A DNA stretch of 64,000 nucleotides, from assembly GCA_025618425.1 (NCBI GenBank), contig CM046851.1:849967-913966 (forward strand), given 5' to 3'. The translations under genes were made by a program, and so were the position numbers. This DNA comes from Heliocidaris tuberculata. Taxonomy: Eukaryota; Echinodermata; Echinoidea; Camarodonta; Echinometridae. The number at the start of each line of letters is the position of its first letter. The first letter of the stretch is position 1. Of this stretch, positions 32,406 through 43,039 are shown piece after piece. The notes beneath the pieces were generated by a model, which was not told where the DNA came from, did not search any database, and worked only from the letters and a program-made list of their open reading frames with translations.

Positions 32406-35400
32406 GAAAGCAACCCATGTGCGTTAATAATATTGATTAATAGGGAAGTATAGGGCTTGGCAAGGGCTCAGGGTGTTTAATATATTTCTGTTGTGACTGA
32501 TAATTAAGTCGTCCTATAAATTTTTTAGAGTAGTAGTAGTAGGCCTAGACTCTTTTTAGCAAACTAACAAAAATCAAAGTAAAGTATAAACCGTGCGGAG
32601 AGTTGGTTTATTATTGTCATACTACTACTACTACTACTCATTTTTATTTCATTATTATGATTGTTACTATCATAATTATCATCATCAATTATCATTATTA
32701 CATTATTATCATTATTATTATTATTACTATTATTTATTATCATTATTATTAATATTGTTTTTATTATCGTCATAAAAATTTGTCTCATAATGAAATTAAT
32801 GTATAAAGTTTATTCATAAATACCATGTAATGAGCGGAGGAAAGAGAAACAAGTTGATGATTTAGATTAGGAGAACTCCCCACATGTACAGCTCATGTTT
32901 ACTATATATAGTCAAAGCTATACAGTGCATCATTCAAAGTATACAAACTTCTACTACATGACCACTGGAAGGCCGCCTGTTACCCAAGGCTTTAACCAGC
33001 TGATATCCAGTGCATAAGGGATACTGATACATAAATGGGGAGATGGCTTGCCTATATCCTTGCTATAACCAGGGAATCCTAGTTACATTAAATACATTCC
33101 CATGCTATAACCAAGGAGTTATCTGCTTTAATAATTGAAACGAGACATCCTCGTCCTCCTCCCCCCTCCCCGGCGAAAAAAATGTGAACCCCCTCCCCCC
33201 CCCCCCCCCCCCCCCCACAAAAAAAAAAAAAAAGAAGAAGAAGAAGAAAGAAGAAGAGAGAAGAAGAGAGAAGAAGAAGAAGAAGAAGAAGAAGAAAAAG
33301 TGTAAAATAATGATGAGTAATGATAAAACAAAACGGTTTGTTTTCTTAATAATTAAAGAAAAAAATCTTCTTCATCGGTTGTTACACTCCTTGGCATTAT
33401 ATACTTGAACTTTGAAAAATCATAGAAGATTTGTAATCCATGTGGAGGCAGAGCTAGATTCCACTAAATTTCGTCATAGGGCCTATACTAAGGCCGGAGA
33501 GGGGGGGGGGGGGGGGAATGTATCGGCTGTCAATGTTACATATTCTAGTCGCAAAGGCGTTAGTGAAAAAGACTGTTGATAAATTCAATGTATTCATTAA
33601 AACATTATTTTTTTTAAAGACTGAATGTTCGTACGTTATACAGGGAGGGGGCGGGGGGGGGGGTGTGACTGTGATGTTGCTGGGATGGAACAAGAACACA
33701 CGCAAACAATTGTATGCCTATTATAAATTAAGAGAGATCATTTTGTCCATGAAGCAGTCTAAATCAGATAAATTAAAGGACAATTTTATCACAGGATTGG
33801 CAATTGACAGGAGGAGCTTGGGCATTTTTCCTCAGAAAATTTTCTTTTGTCACAGCAAGGACACTTTTCTTGATTTCGGAACTCGACACAGGGCCCATCG
33901 AGCCCCTTGCCGAACCCCGGCTCCGCCGCCATGGTAATGTACATATTTATATTCAATCAGTTGATGTTTAAATTATCATCAGCATCGATTCTCCTTCTCC
34001 CTATATAGAAGAGATCAAGCCTCTGTCCCACAAAATCGTGGCTTCGCATGTCATGGCATGTAGACTGAGTTTCTATAGTACGCAATGATAAGTACTTCAT
34101 CTATGAAAACATTTAATTTTTTTTCAATGTTGCCATACTGCAAAATTATGGTCTTGTGTGTGTTTTGGAGGGGGCAAAACTATTTTGTAGCCCACTAAAA
34201 CTTCTGCCCCCTCCCTTTTACGCCAGGGTTTCTATCAAAAAAAGGCACTGTTTCCAGTGCTGTTTTCATTACCAGTGTTATATGTAACGGAGCGTGGAAC
34301 CATGACTTGTGAGAACATTTTGGTTTTGGGTATGGTGAAATTTTGCCTCTTTATTTTAGAGCACTAAAATTTTTTTTAATCGCGATACAGAAAAATTTAT
34401 TGTCATGGGGGGGGACCAATAAAAGAGGAAAGTTGCCCCCCCCCCAGCCCCACGCGGCCGCCCGGAGGACATACAGGAAAATAAGAGGGAGCTTATAGCT
34501 ACCTAGTAAGATTACTGATATTTTGGGTTGTTGAACTCCATAAAACTTTGTACTTTTTACCACTATGAGAAAGCTTATTCATTGTTTTACTGCAACTTAT
34601 TAAGTGCAATATAGGTTCATGTTTCGCTAAGGGCGGGGGAAAATTGAGTATAGCCCCTGCCCCTTACTTCCGAGGCCTTGACTTGAACCGTGTTTCTACA
34701 GAACAGTCTTTAGAAAAACTACCTCATTAATATGCAAGGAAATGGTGAAGAGACGAGTAAGAATCGAAAAAATTAGAGCACTAGAAAATGGTAAATATTT
34801 TTCATTTTTTTACTGTAAAATGATTTATGTCATATTATTGTTCCTTGCGAGTGGATGGAGACGGAAAGACGGTGTTACCCATTCTATTTGTGGGCCTTGT
34901 AGTAGACGGGATTTGTAAATAATAATAATTTGTGACCATTTGTACCGCGCCATGTTTGTCAAAAGTCATAAGTAGAAAAACACTGCATCTATATTAATCT
35001 CAAGGGAGCGAAGCCAAGGAACTATAAATTCCCATCTCTGCCCCCCCCCTTTCCTCGGCTTTCCTATGACAGGCCCTGGCACGCGTTCGAGCCCACCAGT
35101 CTGAGAGCTAATTTGAAAGTCCTTGTATATTTATTCACTGAGATAAACTATGATACAATGTATTAACTTAAAACAAACAAATCAATAGCTTTTGCATTAT
35201 TGTAAAGAACATTCATGTAGACCTTCAACAAAAAAAAAACAACTTTCAATCAAACATAGAGGCCAAATTTTTTTTAGTCGCCTCGCAAATAGTTACATGA
35301 AAGGGGAATTTCACCTTGGTATTTAGCTGATTTAAATAAAAGCAGAAAATATTTTTTTTAGTACTGCAGGGCAAATGGGATGGGCCCTTACAAGATACGG

Positions 35401-35627
35401 TCACGGAGTCGGTTGCCAAGTTTGAGTTTGATTGATTACAACTTTAAAAAATTAATAACATTCTCATTTCTTATCAGATTTTACTCAAACTTTTATTGGT
35501 CTGTTATTTCAATTTTCCCCATTCCTTTAACATTTTTAAAACAATGTAAGAAAGAAAACTGTATAAATGTATCTGAATTTCAAACTGAAAAGTGAAAATT
35601 CAGTGTTCAGTGACGGCACTGGGATTT
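32001..35627 (+). repeat. Large direct duplication, copy 2 (runs into assembly gap)
   Basis: Collinear with 24806-28580. Differences include the T-run at 32337-32402 (about 65 against 15), an expanded (GAA)n tract at 33230-33300, and absence of the MITE found at 27733-27909. It ends at the N block, so its true right end is unknown. Confidence 0.85.
33190..33300. repeat. C-run, A-run and (GAA)n microsatellite
   Basis: C-run at about 33196-33217 followed by an A-run and repeated GAA/GAGA units. It is longer than the counterpart at 25985-26020 in copy 1. Confidence 0.8.
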
Positions 35628-36127
35628 NNNNNNNNNNNNNNNNNNNNNNNNNNNNNNNNNNNNNNNNNNNNNNNNNNNNNNNNNNNNNNNNNNNNNNNNN
35701 NNNNNNNNNNNNNNNNNNNNNNNNNNNNNNNNNNNNNNNNNNNNNNNNNNNNNNNNNNNNNNNNNNNNNNNNNNNNNNNNNNNNNNNNNNNNNNNNNNNN
35801 NNNNNNNNNNNNNNNNNNNNNNNNNNNNNNNNNNNNNNNNNNNNNNNNNNNNNNNNNNNNNNNNNNNNNNNNNNNNNNNNNNNNNNNNNNNNNNNNNNNN
35901 NNNNNNNNNNNNNNNNNNNNNNNNNNNNNNNNNNNNNNNNNNNNNNNNNNNNNNNNNNNNNNNNNNNNNNNNNNNNNNNNNNNNNNNNNNNNNNNNNNNN
36001 NNNNNNNNNNNNNNNNNNNNNNNNNNNNNNNNNNNNNNNNNNNNNNNNNNNNNNNNNNNNNNNNNNNNNNNNNNNNNNNNNNNNNNNNNNNNNNNNNNNN
36101 NNNNNNNNNNNNNNNNNNNNNNNNNNN
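35628..36127. other. Assembly gap (500 N)
   Basis: Exactly 500 undetermined bases, a typical placeholder size. It truncates duplication copy 2, so the real distance and content are unknown. Confidence 0.99.
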
Positions 36128-36305
36128 TTAATCAAGCCTGTGGAGGTGATTCAAAAAAATATTTACACATTTAGTCATTGTACATGAAAACCACGCCGGT
36201 CTCTGGCCCAGCAAAGGACGCCTCTTGTGCAACATAGGCATCATTGAAATCATCAAATATTTGAATATCAAACATACTGATATTAGAAGTGATCCAACTA
36301 CTCAC

Positions 36306-36467
36306 AGAACACACTGCCAAATATGGGCACTCCACGAGGACCTGGTGGAAAACCCGCGAGGACGGGTCGTACTCCAAAAGGCAAGGGACGCTCGCTAAGA
36401 GAACGACGCCGCACATCGTCAACGTCAACGCATCAGCGCATTCGAACGCCGACTGTACCGTCGCCAT
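36306..36467 (-). CDS. Possible first coding exon of an unrecognised membrane protein
   Basis: On the minus strand an ATG at 36465-36467 opens 54 codons that end exactly at a strong donor, TCT|GTGAGT (36300-36305). The peptide starts MATVQSAFECADALTLTMCG, has one hydrophobic segment (residues about 14-30) and then an acidic, Cys-containing stretch (LLEYDPSSRVFHQVLVECPY). The exon and its upstream flank are GC- and CpG-rich compared with the surrounding DNA, as at a 5' end. I do not recognise the family. The next exon would lie past the assembly gap or further left. It could also be a chance ORF. Confidence 0.35.
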
Positions 36468-36489
36468 CGTGCCGTTTCGTTCGTAAATG

Positions 36490-38540
36490 ACACTTTCGTA
36501 TAGATGGGAGAGTATAGCAGATTGTGGGTTGCAGAAAAATCGATTCCTGATCGTTCTTTCTCCTCTGTCAGATGTTCAGACAAAATTTATAAATCTTGTA
36601 CTTCAAGTTCTTCTCTGAAAAACATGATTTTAAAGAAGAAATTGTATAACCCTAGCTGACAACTATAATTCATTTGCCAATCGAGTCTTCTTGATCCGTA
36701 GAAATAAAACACAACGTAGAATGGTTGGGCAAGTATTACATTGCATAGATAAAGGTTTATGCAAAACGAGCACTGTATATATCGAATGGCATTAATACAC
36801 CATAAGGTCATCGCAAGTGAGCACTACGAGTAATACTACACAGCCACTACTACACAGCCACTGTGAATGTCCGAGATCACATATTATGACCCTCTTTAAG
36901 ACTGGAGTGGCATGGCATGTTTGAAAATGTGTTACAGATCATAACAATGCACCAAACTTATATGAGTCAACATCGTCTCACATCAAAATTAACAGCACGT
37001 CACGCGATATCAATTTTAATGTGGTTGGTACGATTCTCAAAAGAAGCACGCAGAACACACGAGAAGAAATTTCAAAATCAACCGCGAACCATGAAATTTC
37101 GAAATGTAAACATTCATTCCCGCTGTGCATTGCAGCTCCTTCACTCAAAGCACGAATAAGAGCTCAGACATCCTACATGACTGTATCAAAGGCTATACAT
37201 CATGTACTTTGTACCAGCAAGAGTCTCGTTCCCTTTGGAACCCTTGGAGGAACAGAGAGAACAACGGGCAAAATAAACATTTTGGTTGGGGTTATCTCAC
37301 ACTGAAGTGAATGGGAAGTGTTATATATACCAAGAAAGGGCTATGACCCTGTGAGCCTCCATTCAATTCAAAAGTTCTCAATTTTCCCATTAAAAGACGC
37401 CGTGCGGAGGCCTGCGGGCGGCTGAGGCGAGCTCCTATTGTCCGTTCTTCAACCCTCTTAGTAATTGGTACTTTGAAGTTCTGATAATAAGAAAATCGGC
37501 CCGTGACAATTATGTATTCTTTGCCTTTTCTGGATTGCAGCTGCAGTGTAGAGATTCAATTGGAAAAGAATATTGTCATTATTTTCTATTCACATCGAAC
37601 AGATATCACGCATCTATCTCAGTGGAGCTCTGACAAATAGCTATAAAGATATAAAAAGAACGTTCCCTTCATTTCATATCTAGGCATACTAATGTCATGT
37701 TTTTGAGCGTATGTTCTAGCTTTTCAAAAATATTTATTCAAATGCTAAAGAAATTATAGGATACTGCAGTATTCTTATAATAAAGTGATTGAAATGAAAG
37801 TATAAAAAATAATTTTATAACCGAATTAGACTGGAACATAAAAGGTGAATATCTATTTGTTATCATACATGTAGTTTGACGAGACGTGAATAAGGAAGTT
37901 GAACGAAAGAGGGAGCCCGTCTGTTTAGTATATCTTAATTGATAAACGGCTCCAATCCTTATATTATTATATTTTTTAGCATCACTTTATTGGTCAAACT
38001 TGCACAACAAAGGAGACATAATAGCCCAGGTCGAAACCAAATTAAGTGGTAAATGCAGGGCGTAAAAAGAAGAAGACATCTTTAGCAAAAGCACAAACAG
38101 GTAAATACTAATATTAAAAAAAAAAAAAAAAAAAAAAAAGTTATTTTCAATAAAAAATAAGGATTTTTTTCTAGTACCAATTTCCTTTTGATTTGTAGAA
38201 GGTACTGTACTAACGGGAAGATCTAATAATTAATAAAGTTGGGTAGGTGGCACTTTCCGAAAATAAAGCCAAAAACAAGACAAAATAAAAACATAACATA
38301 CAAACAACCACAAAAGGTTGCAAAAGGTTGTCACGTCACATGTATTTGGGTCGAAAATTTGAAAGGCTTTGCATTATTAGAGTTGTATACTTAGGCGTTC
38401 GGAAATTGAGCCCCCCTCCCCCCTCCCTCATTTTTTTTTTTAATTCGGCCAGTGACTGTACTCGTTATAACTTGCAAAATGCTTTTTCATTGTTGTCATA
38501 GTTACCACATTCACGGAATGATATACTTTTTTTAATAGAG
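36490..38540. other. No recognisable feature
   Basis: AT-rich DNA with an A-run (38117-38139). Short open frames at 36917-37310 have no recognisable motif. No repeat structure was seen beyond homopolymers. Confidence 0.4.
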
Positions 38541-38564
38541 GAATTGGCCTTTAGTCGAGAGATG

Positions 38565-38810
38565 ACCTTTCACTCTCTTTCTCTTTCTCTCTCTCTCTCT
38601 CTCTCTCCTCCTCCTCCTTTCTTTCTCTATGTCTCTCCAAGTCTTCTCTTGTCTTCTTTCTTACCTCATTCTCTCTCTCTCCCTCTCCCCCCCCCCCCCC
38701 CCCCCCTTTCTCTCTCTCTCCCTCTCTCTCTCCCTCTCTCTCTCTCCCTCTCTATCTCACTCTCTCTCTCTCCTTTTTCACATGTTACCTTCTTAATCTT
38801 TCTACCATTC
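38565..38810. repeat. (CT)n-rich tract with C-run
   Basis: Pyrimidine-rich DNA with long (CT)n runs and a C-run of about 17 near 38689-38706. Confidence 0.85.
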
Positions 38811-38889
38811 TGTCTCTCTTCTTTCTCGCATGAAATCATATAATTATCACACTGGCTCCAATATCCCTTTACAACACTGCTCATCTACC

Positions 38890-39743
38890 CCCCCCCCCCT
38901 CTCTCTCTCTCTCTCTCTTCTCTGTGCCATACCCCCTGAAACACTACTTTGTTATTCCTTTCTTTTCTCTCTCTACCCCCTCCCTCTCTCTCTCTCTCTC
39001 TTTTCTCTGTGCCATACCCCCTGAAACACTACTTTGTTATTCCTTTCTTTTCTCTCTCTACCCCCCCTCACTCTCTCTCTTTTCTCTGTGCCATACCCCC
39101 TGAAACACTACTTTGTTATTCCTTTCTTTTCTCTCTCTACCCCCCCCCCTCTCTCTCTCTCTTTTCTCTGTGCCATACCCCCTGAAACACTACTTTGTTA
39201 TTCCTTTCTTTTCTCTCTCTACCCCCTCCCCCTCTCTTTCTCTCTCTCTTTTCTCTGTGCCATACCCCCTGAAACACTACTTTGTTATTCCTTTCTTTTC
39301 TCTCTCTACCCCCCCCCCCCTCTCTCTCTCTCTCTCTTTTCTCTGTGCCATACCCCCTGAAACACTACTTTGTTATTCCTTTCTTTTCTCTCTCTACCCC
39401 CCCCCTCTCTCTCTCTCTCTCTCTTTTCTCTGTGCCATACCCCCTGAAACACTACTTTGTTATTCCTTTCTTTTCTCTCTCTACCCCCCCCCCCTCTTTC
39501 TCTCTCTCTTTTCTCTGTGCCATACCCCTGAAACACTACTTTGTTATTCCTTTCTTTTCTCTCTCTACCCCCCCCCCTCTCTCTCTCTCTCTCTTTTCTC
39601 TGTGCCATACCCCCTGAAACACTACTTTGTTATTCCTTTCTTTTCTCTCTCTACCCCTCTTCCCACTCTCTCTCTCTCTCTCTCTTTTCTCTGTGCCATA
39701 CCCCCTGAAACACTACTTTGTTATTCCTTTCTTTTCTCTCTCT

Positions 39744-39785
<42 letters not shown>

Positions 39786-39934
39786 CTCTGTGCCATACCC
39801 CCTGAAACACTACTTTGTTATTCCTTTCTTTTCTCTCTCTACCCCCCCCTCTCTCTCTCTCTCTCTCTTTTCACTGTGCCATACCCCCTGAAACACTACT
39901 TTGTTATTCCTTTCTTTTCTCTCTCTACCCCTCT

Positions 39935-39970
<36 letters not shown>

Positions 39971-40128
39971 CTCTGTGCCATACCCCCTGAAACACTACTT
40001 TGTTATTCCTTTCTTTTCTCTCTCTACCCCTCTTCCCTCTCTCTCTCTCTCTCTCTCTCTTTTCTCTGTGCCATACCCCCTGAAACACTACTTTGTTATT
40101 CCTTTCTTTTCTCTCTCTACCCCTCTTC

Positions 40129-40162
<34 letters not shown>

Positions 40163-40335
40163 TCTCTGTGCCATACCCCCTGAAACACTACTTTGTTATT
40201 CCTCTCTTTTCTCTCTCTACCCCTCTTCCCACTCTCTCTCTCTCTCTTTTCTCTGTGCCATACCCCCTGAAACACTACTTTGTTATTCCTTTCTTTTCTC
40301 TCTCTACACCTCTTCACTCTCTCTCTTTTGCTCTT
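38890..40335. repeat. Minisatellite, 16 copies, unit about 79-100 bases
   Basis: A nearly invariant core (TTTTCTCTGTGCCATACCCC, CTGAAACACTACTTTGTTAT, TCCTTTCTTTTCTCTCTCTA) alternates with a variable spacer of C-run plus (CT)n. Cores begin with TGTGCCATAC near 38924, 39009, 39088, 39170, 39257, 39344, 39432, 39517, 39602, 39692, 39789, 39876, 39974, 40067, 40167 and 40254. A decayed 17th copy is near 40330. The spacer sets the length differences. Long open frames on the plus strand exist only because the unit has a single stop (TGA) in one frame. Confidence 0.95.
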
Positions 40336-40339
40336 TGCC

Positions 40340-41021
40340 AGACCTTGTTTTCACACTTCCCTTAAAATCAAATTCCACTACTATCTCTCTCTTTTACCCA
40401 TTATTCTTCAGCGACACTCTCTCTTTCTCCTTCTTATTCTTTCTTTCCAAGTTCTTTTCTTTTTTTTTTTTTTTCTGAAAGAGAGAGAATGGGGATAAAA
40501 CCTAATACAGAATAAGATAAATCCGGAGAAAGCCAGATCATTCATCCATGCATTATCTGCTATTAACAAGAAGTGGTAAACTCAGTCAACCATATACCAT
40601 AGTAGCATAGAAGAAAACCAAAAAAAGTCTGCTGAAAAGAAGACGAAATAAAAGGGACTGAACCTCGAAATCTCATCTACATGACCTAGGTCGAAATACC
40701 TTGTCCGTGTGGCATAGTTCTACATTCATGATTGCCGTAATTATATCTGCCCGACATGCTTTCACATAATAACAACATTAATCTGGAATAGGCTGTATAC
40801 GTTGTATTAAGGTGAGTTTTTAAAACTTTTGTTCATAATAAGTAGTTTCTGAACCTGCATTTAAAATGCCATTTTTCGTGGTCTTTAGTACATTGAAGAT
40901 GTAACGAAATACTCATCCAAAATCACATTAATAAATTTGCAAGGCGGTTTCGCTTGTACAGCATACGTCAGTAATCAATGAAAAGCTAACTTAAATATGT
41001 ACCAATGCATAGATTATTATC
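40340..41021. other. No recognisable feature
   Basis: Ordinary mixed sequence between the minisatellite and the Ngaro element. A T-run lies at 40456-40474. Confidence 0.4.
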
Positions 41022-41108
41022 ATTATCCCATTCCAGACAAATAATGAGAACAAAACAAGGTTATATGCGGTATTCCGTGGTTTAATAATTCGAGTAGCAT
41101 TATCAAGA
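41022..41108 (-). repeat. Ngaro terminal repeat B2
   Basis: 87 bp from ATTATCCCATTCC to GCATTATCAAGA; reads identical to 41252-41338. It is the 3' end of the element. Confidence 0.88.
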
Positions 41109-41257
41109 GAGCCTGGTTTGCATAACAAGCTCGTAAAAAGGGGGGAGCACCTGTTCCGCCCGGCCTTGGCGGGCGGGGGGACTTCCAACTTCATCCTTGG
41201 TGTCTAGACTTGGGATAACGGCTTATTAACGCATTTCATACGTTAAAAGGTATTATC
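41109..41257 (-). repeat. Ngaro terminal repeat A2
   Basis: 149 bp from GAGCCTGGTTTGC to AAAGGTATTATC; reads identical to 47070-47218. It contains CCGCCC-GGCCTTGGC-GGGCGG, a 6-bp stem. Its last six bases, ATTATC, are shared with the start of B1. Confidence 0.88.
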
Positions 41258-41338
41258 CCATTCCAGACAAATAATGAGAACAAAACAAGGTTATATGCGG
41301 TATTCCGTGGTTTAATAATTCGAGTAGCATTATCAAGA
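41252..41338 (-). repeat. Ngaro terminal repeat B1
   Basis: 87 bp identical to B2. It overlaps A2 by ATTATC (41252-41257), the likely crossover or circle-junction sequence. Confidence 0.88.
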
Positions 41339-41529
41339 TAGAATCCGCTCCATAAAATTCCATAATCATTAACGATAATCATGAAATAATTTCGTATCGT
41401 ACTTCATATAATATCATATATTGATTGTTGAGGCCTCCTGAGATATATTTCCAACGAGCCCAGGCTCTTTGATTTTCATTGTATATCAATCTAGGATTCG
41501 TAATGAAACTTCCTCAATTTAAAACTCGT

Positions 41530-41803
41530 GGCAAGATTTCTCAGCTTGCCGCAATAAATCCCATTTTGGAAAATAATTGGTTAACTAATTCAGGAACAAA
41601 AGGCAAGATTTCTCAGCTTGCAAAGTCTCCAAAATTAATGGCAAGATTTCTCAGCTTGCCCAAATCCATGGCAAGATTTCACAGCTCGCCCTTCCCACGT
41701 AAATTTCGTGGCAAGATTTCTCAGCTTGTCACGTGGCCAACGTAGGGCAATACTAATCAAAATCCATCCACGGCCAATTTGCGACAAGATTTCTCAGCTT
41801 GTC
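41530..41803 (-). repeat. Array of six 21-base hairpin / inverted-arm motifs in the Ngaro 3' region
   Basis: Consensus on the plus strand: GGCAAG-ATTTCTCAG-CTTGCC. Copies are at 41530-41550, 41602-41622, 41640-41660, 41670-41690, 41710-41730 and 41783-41803. The 9-base centre is nearly fixed (ATTTCACAG in copy 4). Copy 6 has GACAAG...CTTGTC, changed in both arms so that pairing is kept; copy 5 has GGCAAG...CTTGTC (G-T pair) and extends to a 9-bp stem with flanking CGTG/CACG. Copies 2 and 4 each have one mismatch. Flanks differ, so this is not a simple tandem repeat. It could be an RNA structure in the transcript or a set of binding sites for the tyrosine recombinase. Confidence 0.85.
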
Positions 41804-41839
41804 ACAACCTACCTGGCAAATGTGGGATATAATATGCAT

Positions 41840-43039
41840 TCTTTTTCGATTGTTCCAAAACCAAATTCGAACCCTTCATCTCAGGAAGCCTCTTGTTATA
41901 CACTGTTTTGATTTACAAAATAATGTAAGCGTACTGAATATCAGAATGTGGTGTGGCCAAAAAATGCAATTTCGCCAAACGGGCTGGCTCCAACTGCCAG
42001 GAGAGTCAGCCCGCCGCCACAACACAGGATGACATTTCGGAAAGTTTCGCTAAAACTTTATGAAAAGTGCATAGAAATAGAAAAATGAATATGGTAACGA
42101 CGATAGAATTAGATCAAATAAGGTAACGTGAATAAAATAACTCGAAGAAGAGGAGATGGGATGGTAATGATAAAATAATGGAATTATATTGATATAATAA
42201 ACACGAAAATGAAGAAATTAAAGAATATAACAAACAGTACGATAGGATGATGATGATGACAATGATGCCCCTGCATATGCTGCCCAAGCTAAAGGCGTCA
42301 AAAGTAAAACATATAACAACCCTGAAGCTGACGACAATAACAATAACGAAACGAAGAGGTGGAAAGGTAGTAATGAGTACAATCACAATCCTCAACGGAC
42401 TGAAATAATTGGAGCATCGTCATCATCATCATCATCCTTTAACTCGTAAGAACAGAAGCAAAAAGTAGCAAAATAAAGTATCGTCAGATAAGGGGGGGGG
42501 GGCAAGGCAGAGATCATTAGCTAGAATTAGAAACTGATGAAGAAGGAAAGGTCCCGGGACTTCTCAATACAGATGCGAGCGAGGCTTGGCCCAAGATAAA
42601 AAAGAGCTGGCACTGGCCGACTAAAATTGTTAAGTGTTCGTGGATACCAGCTTTCATTCAACATGTTCATTCAATGAGTATTCCAAACCTCGTAATCCGC
42701 TACCTCTGTAAAGCGCCTTGGCCTCATCAAATAGTGCGATGACCCAAAGGTCAGTGGTTAGGTCGCGTGCCGAACCAGTGCCTCGTCGCGTGGATGCCCC
42801 AAAATAAAACAAGCTTCCAGTAGAAGGCATAATCAAACTTGTGTGTGATGACACTAGCCCGTCGTTTAACTGCAATGGGAGATATAAAAGAGAAAAGGCA
42901 AGCAGCAGGGAGGACTGTGGACACCAGTGAGTAAAGCTTACATATACAGCTCCTTCAGAAAGCCCCATTCTTTACCTCTTTTATATGTCGCTGTGGGAAA
43001 CTGGAAAAAGGACATTAAGATAACTCTCCCAAGTACAAT
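41840..43039. other. Ngaro non-coding interior
   Basis: AT-rich sequence between the hairpin array and the recombinase stop. It has a (CAT)n run at about 42418-42436 and a G-run at 42491-42501. A minus-strand frame at 42654-42968 shows no domain that I know. Confidence 0.5.

Noticed and set aside
35536..36187. Frames of about 200 codons crossing the N block
   Set aside because: They are open only because undetermined bases contain no stops.
38890..40335. CRISPR-like appearance of regular repeats
   Set aside because: Spacers are low-complexity CT/C runs, not unique sequence, and the DNA is clearly eukaryotic.
39113..40478. Long Ser/Leu/Pro-rich open frames (230-283 codons) over the minisatellite
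   Set aside because: They arise because the CT-rich unit has only one stop in one frame. The frame shifts from unit to unit and there is no gene-like start or composition.
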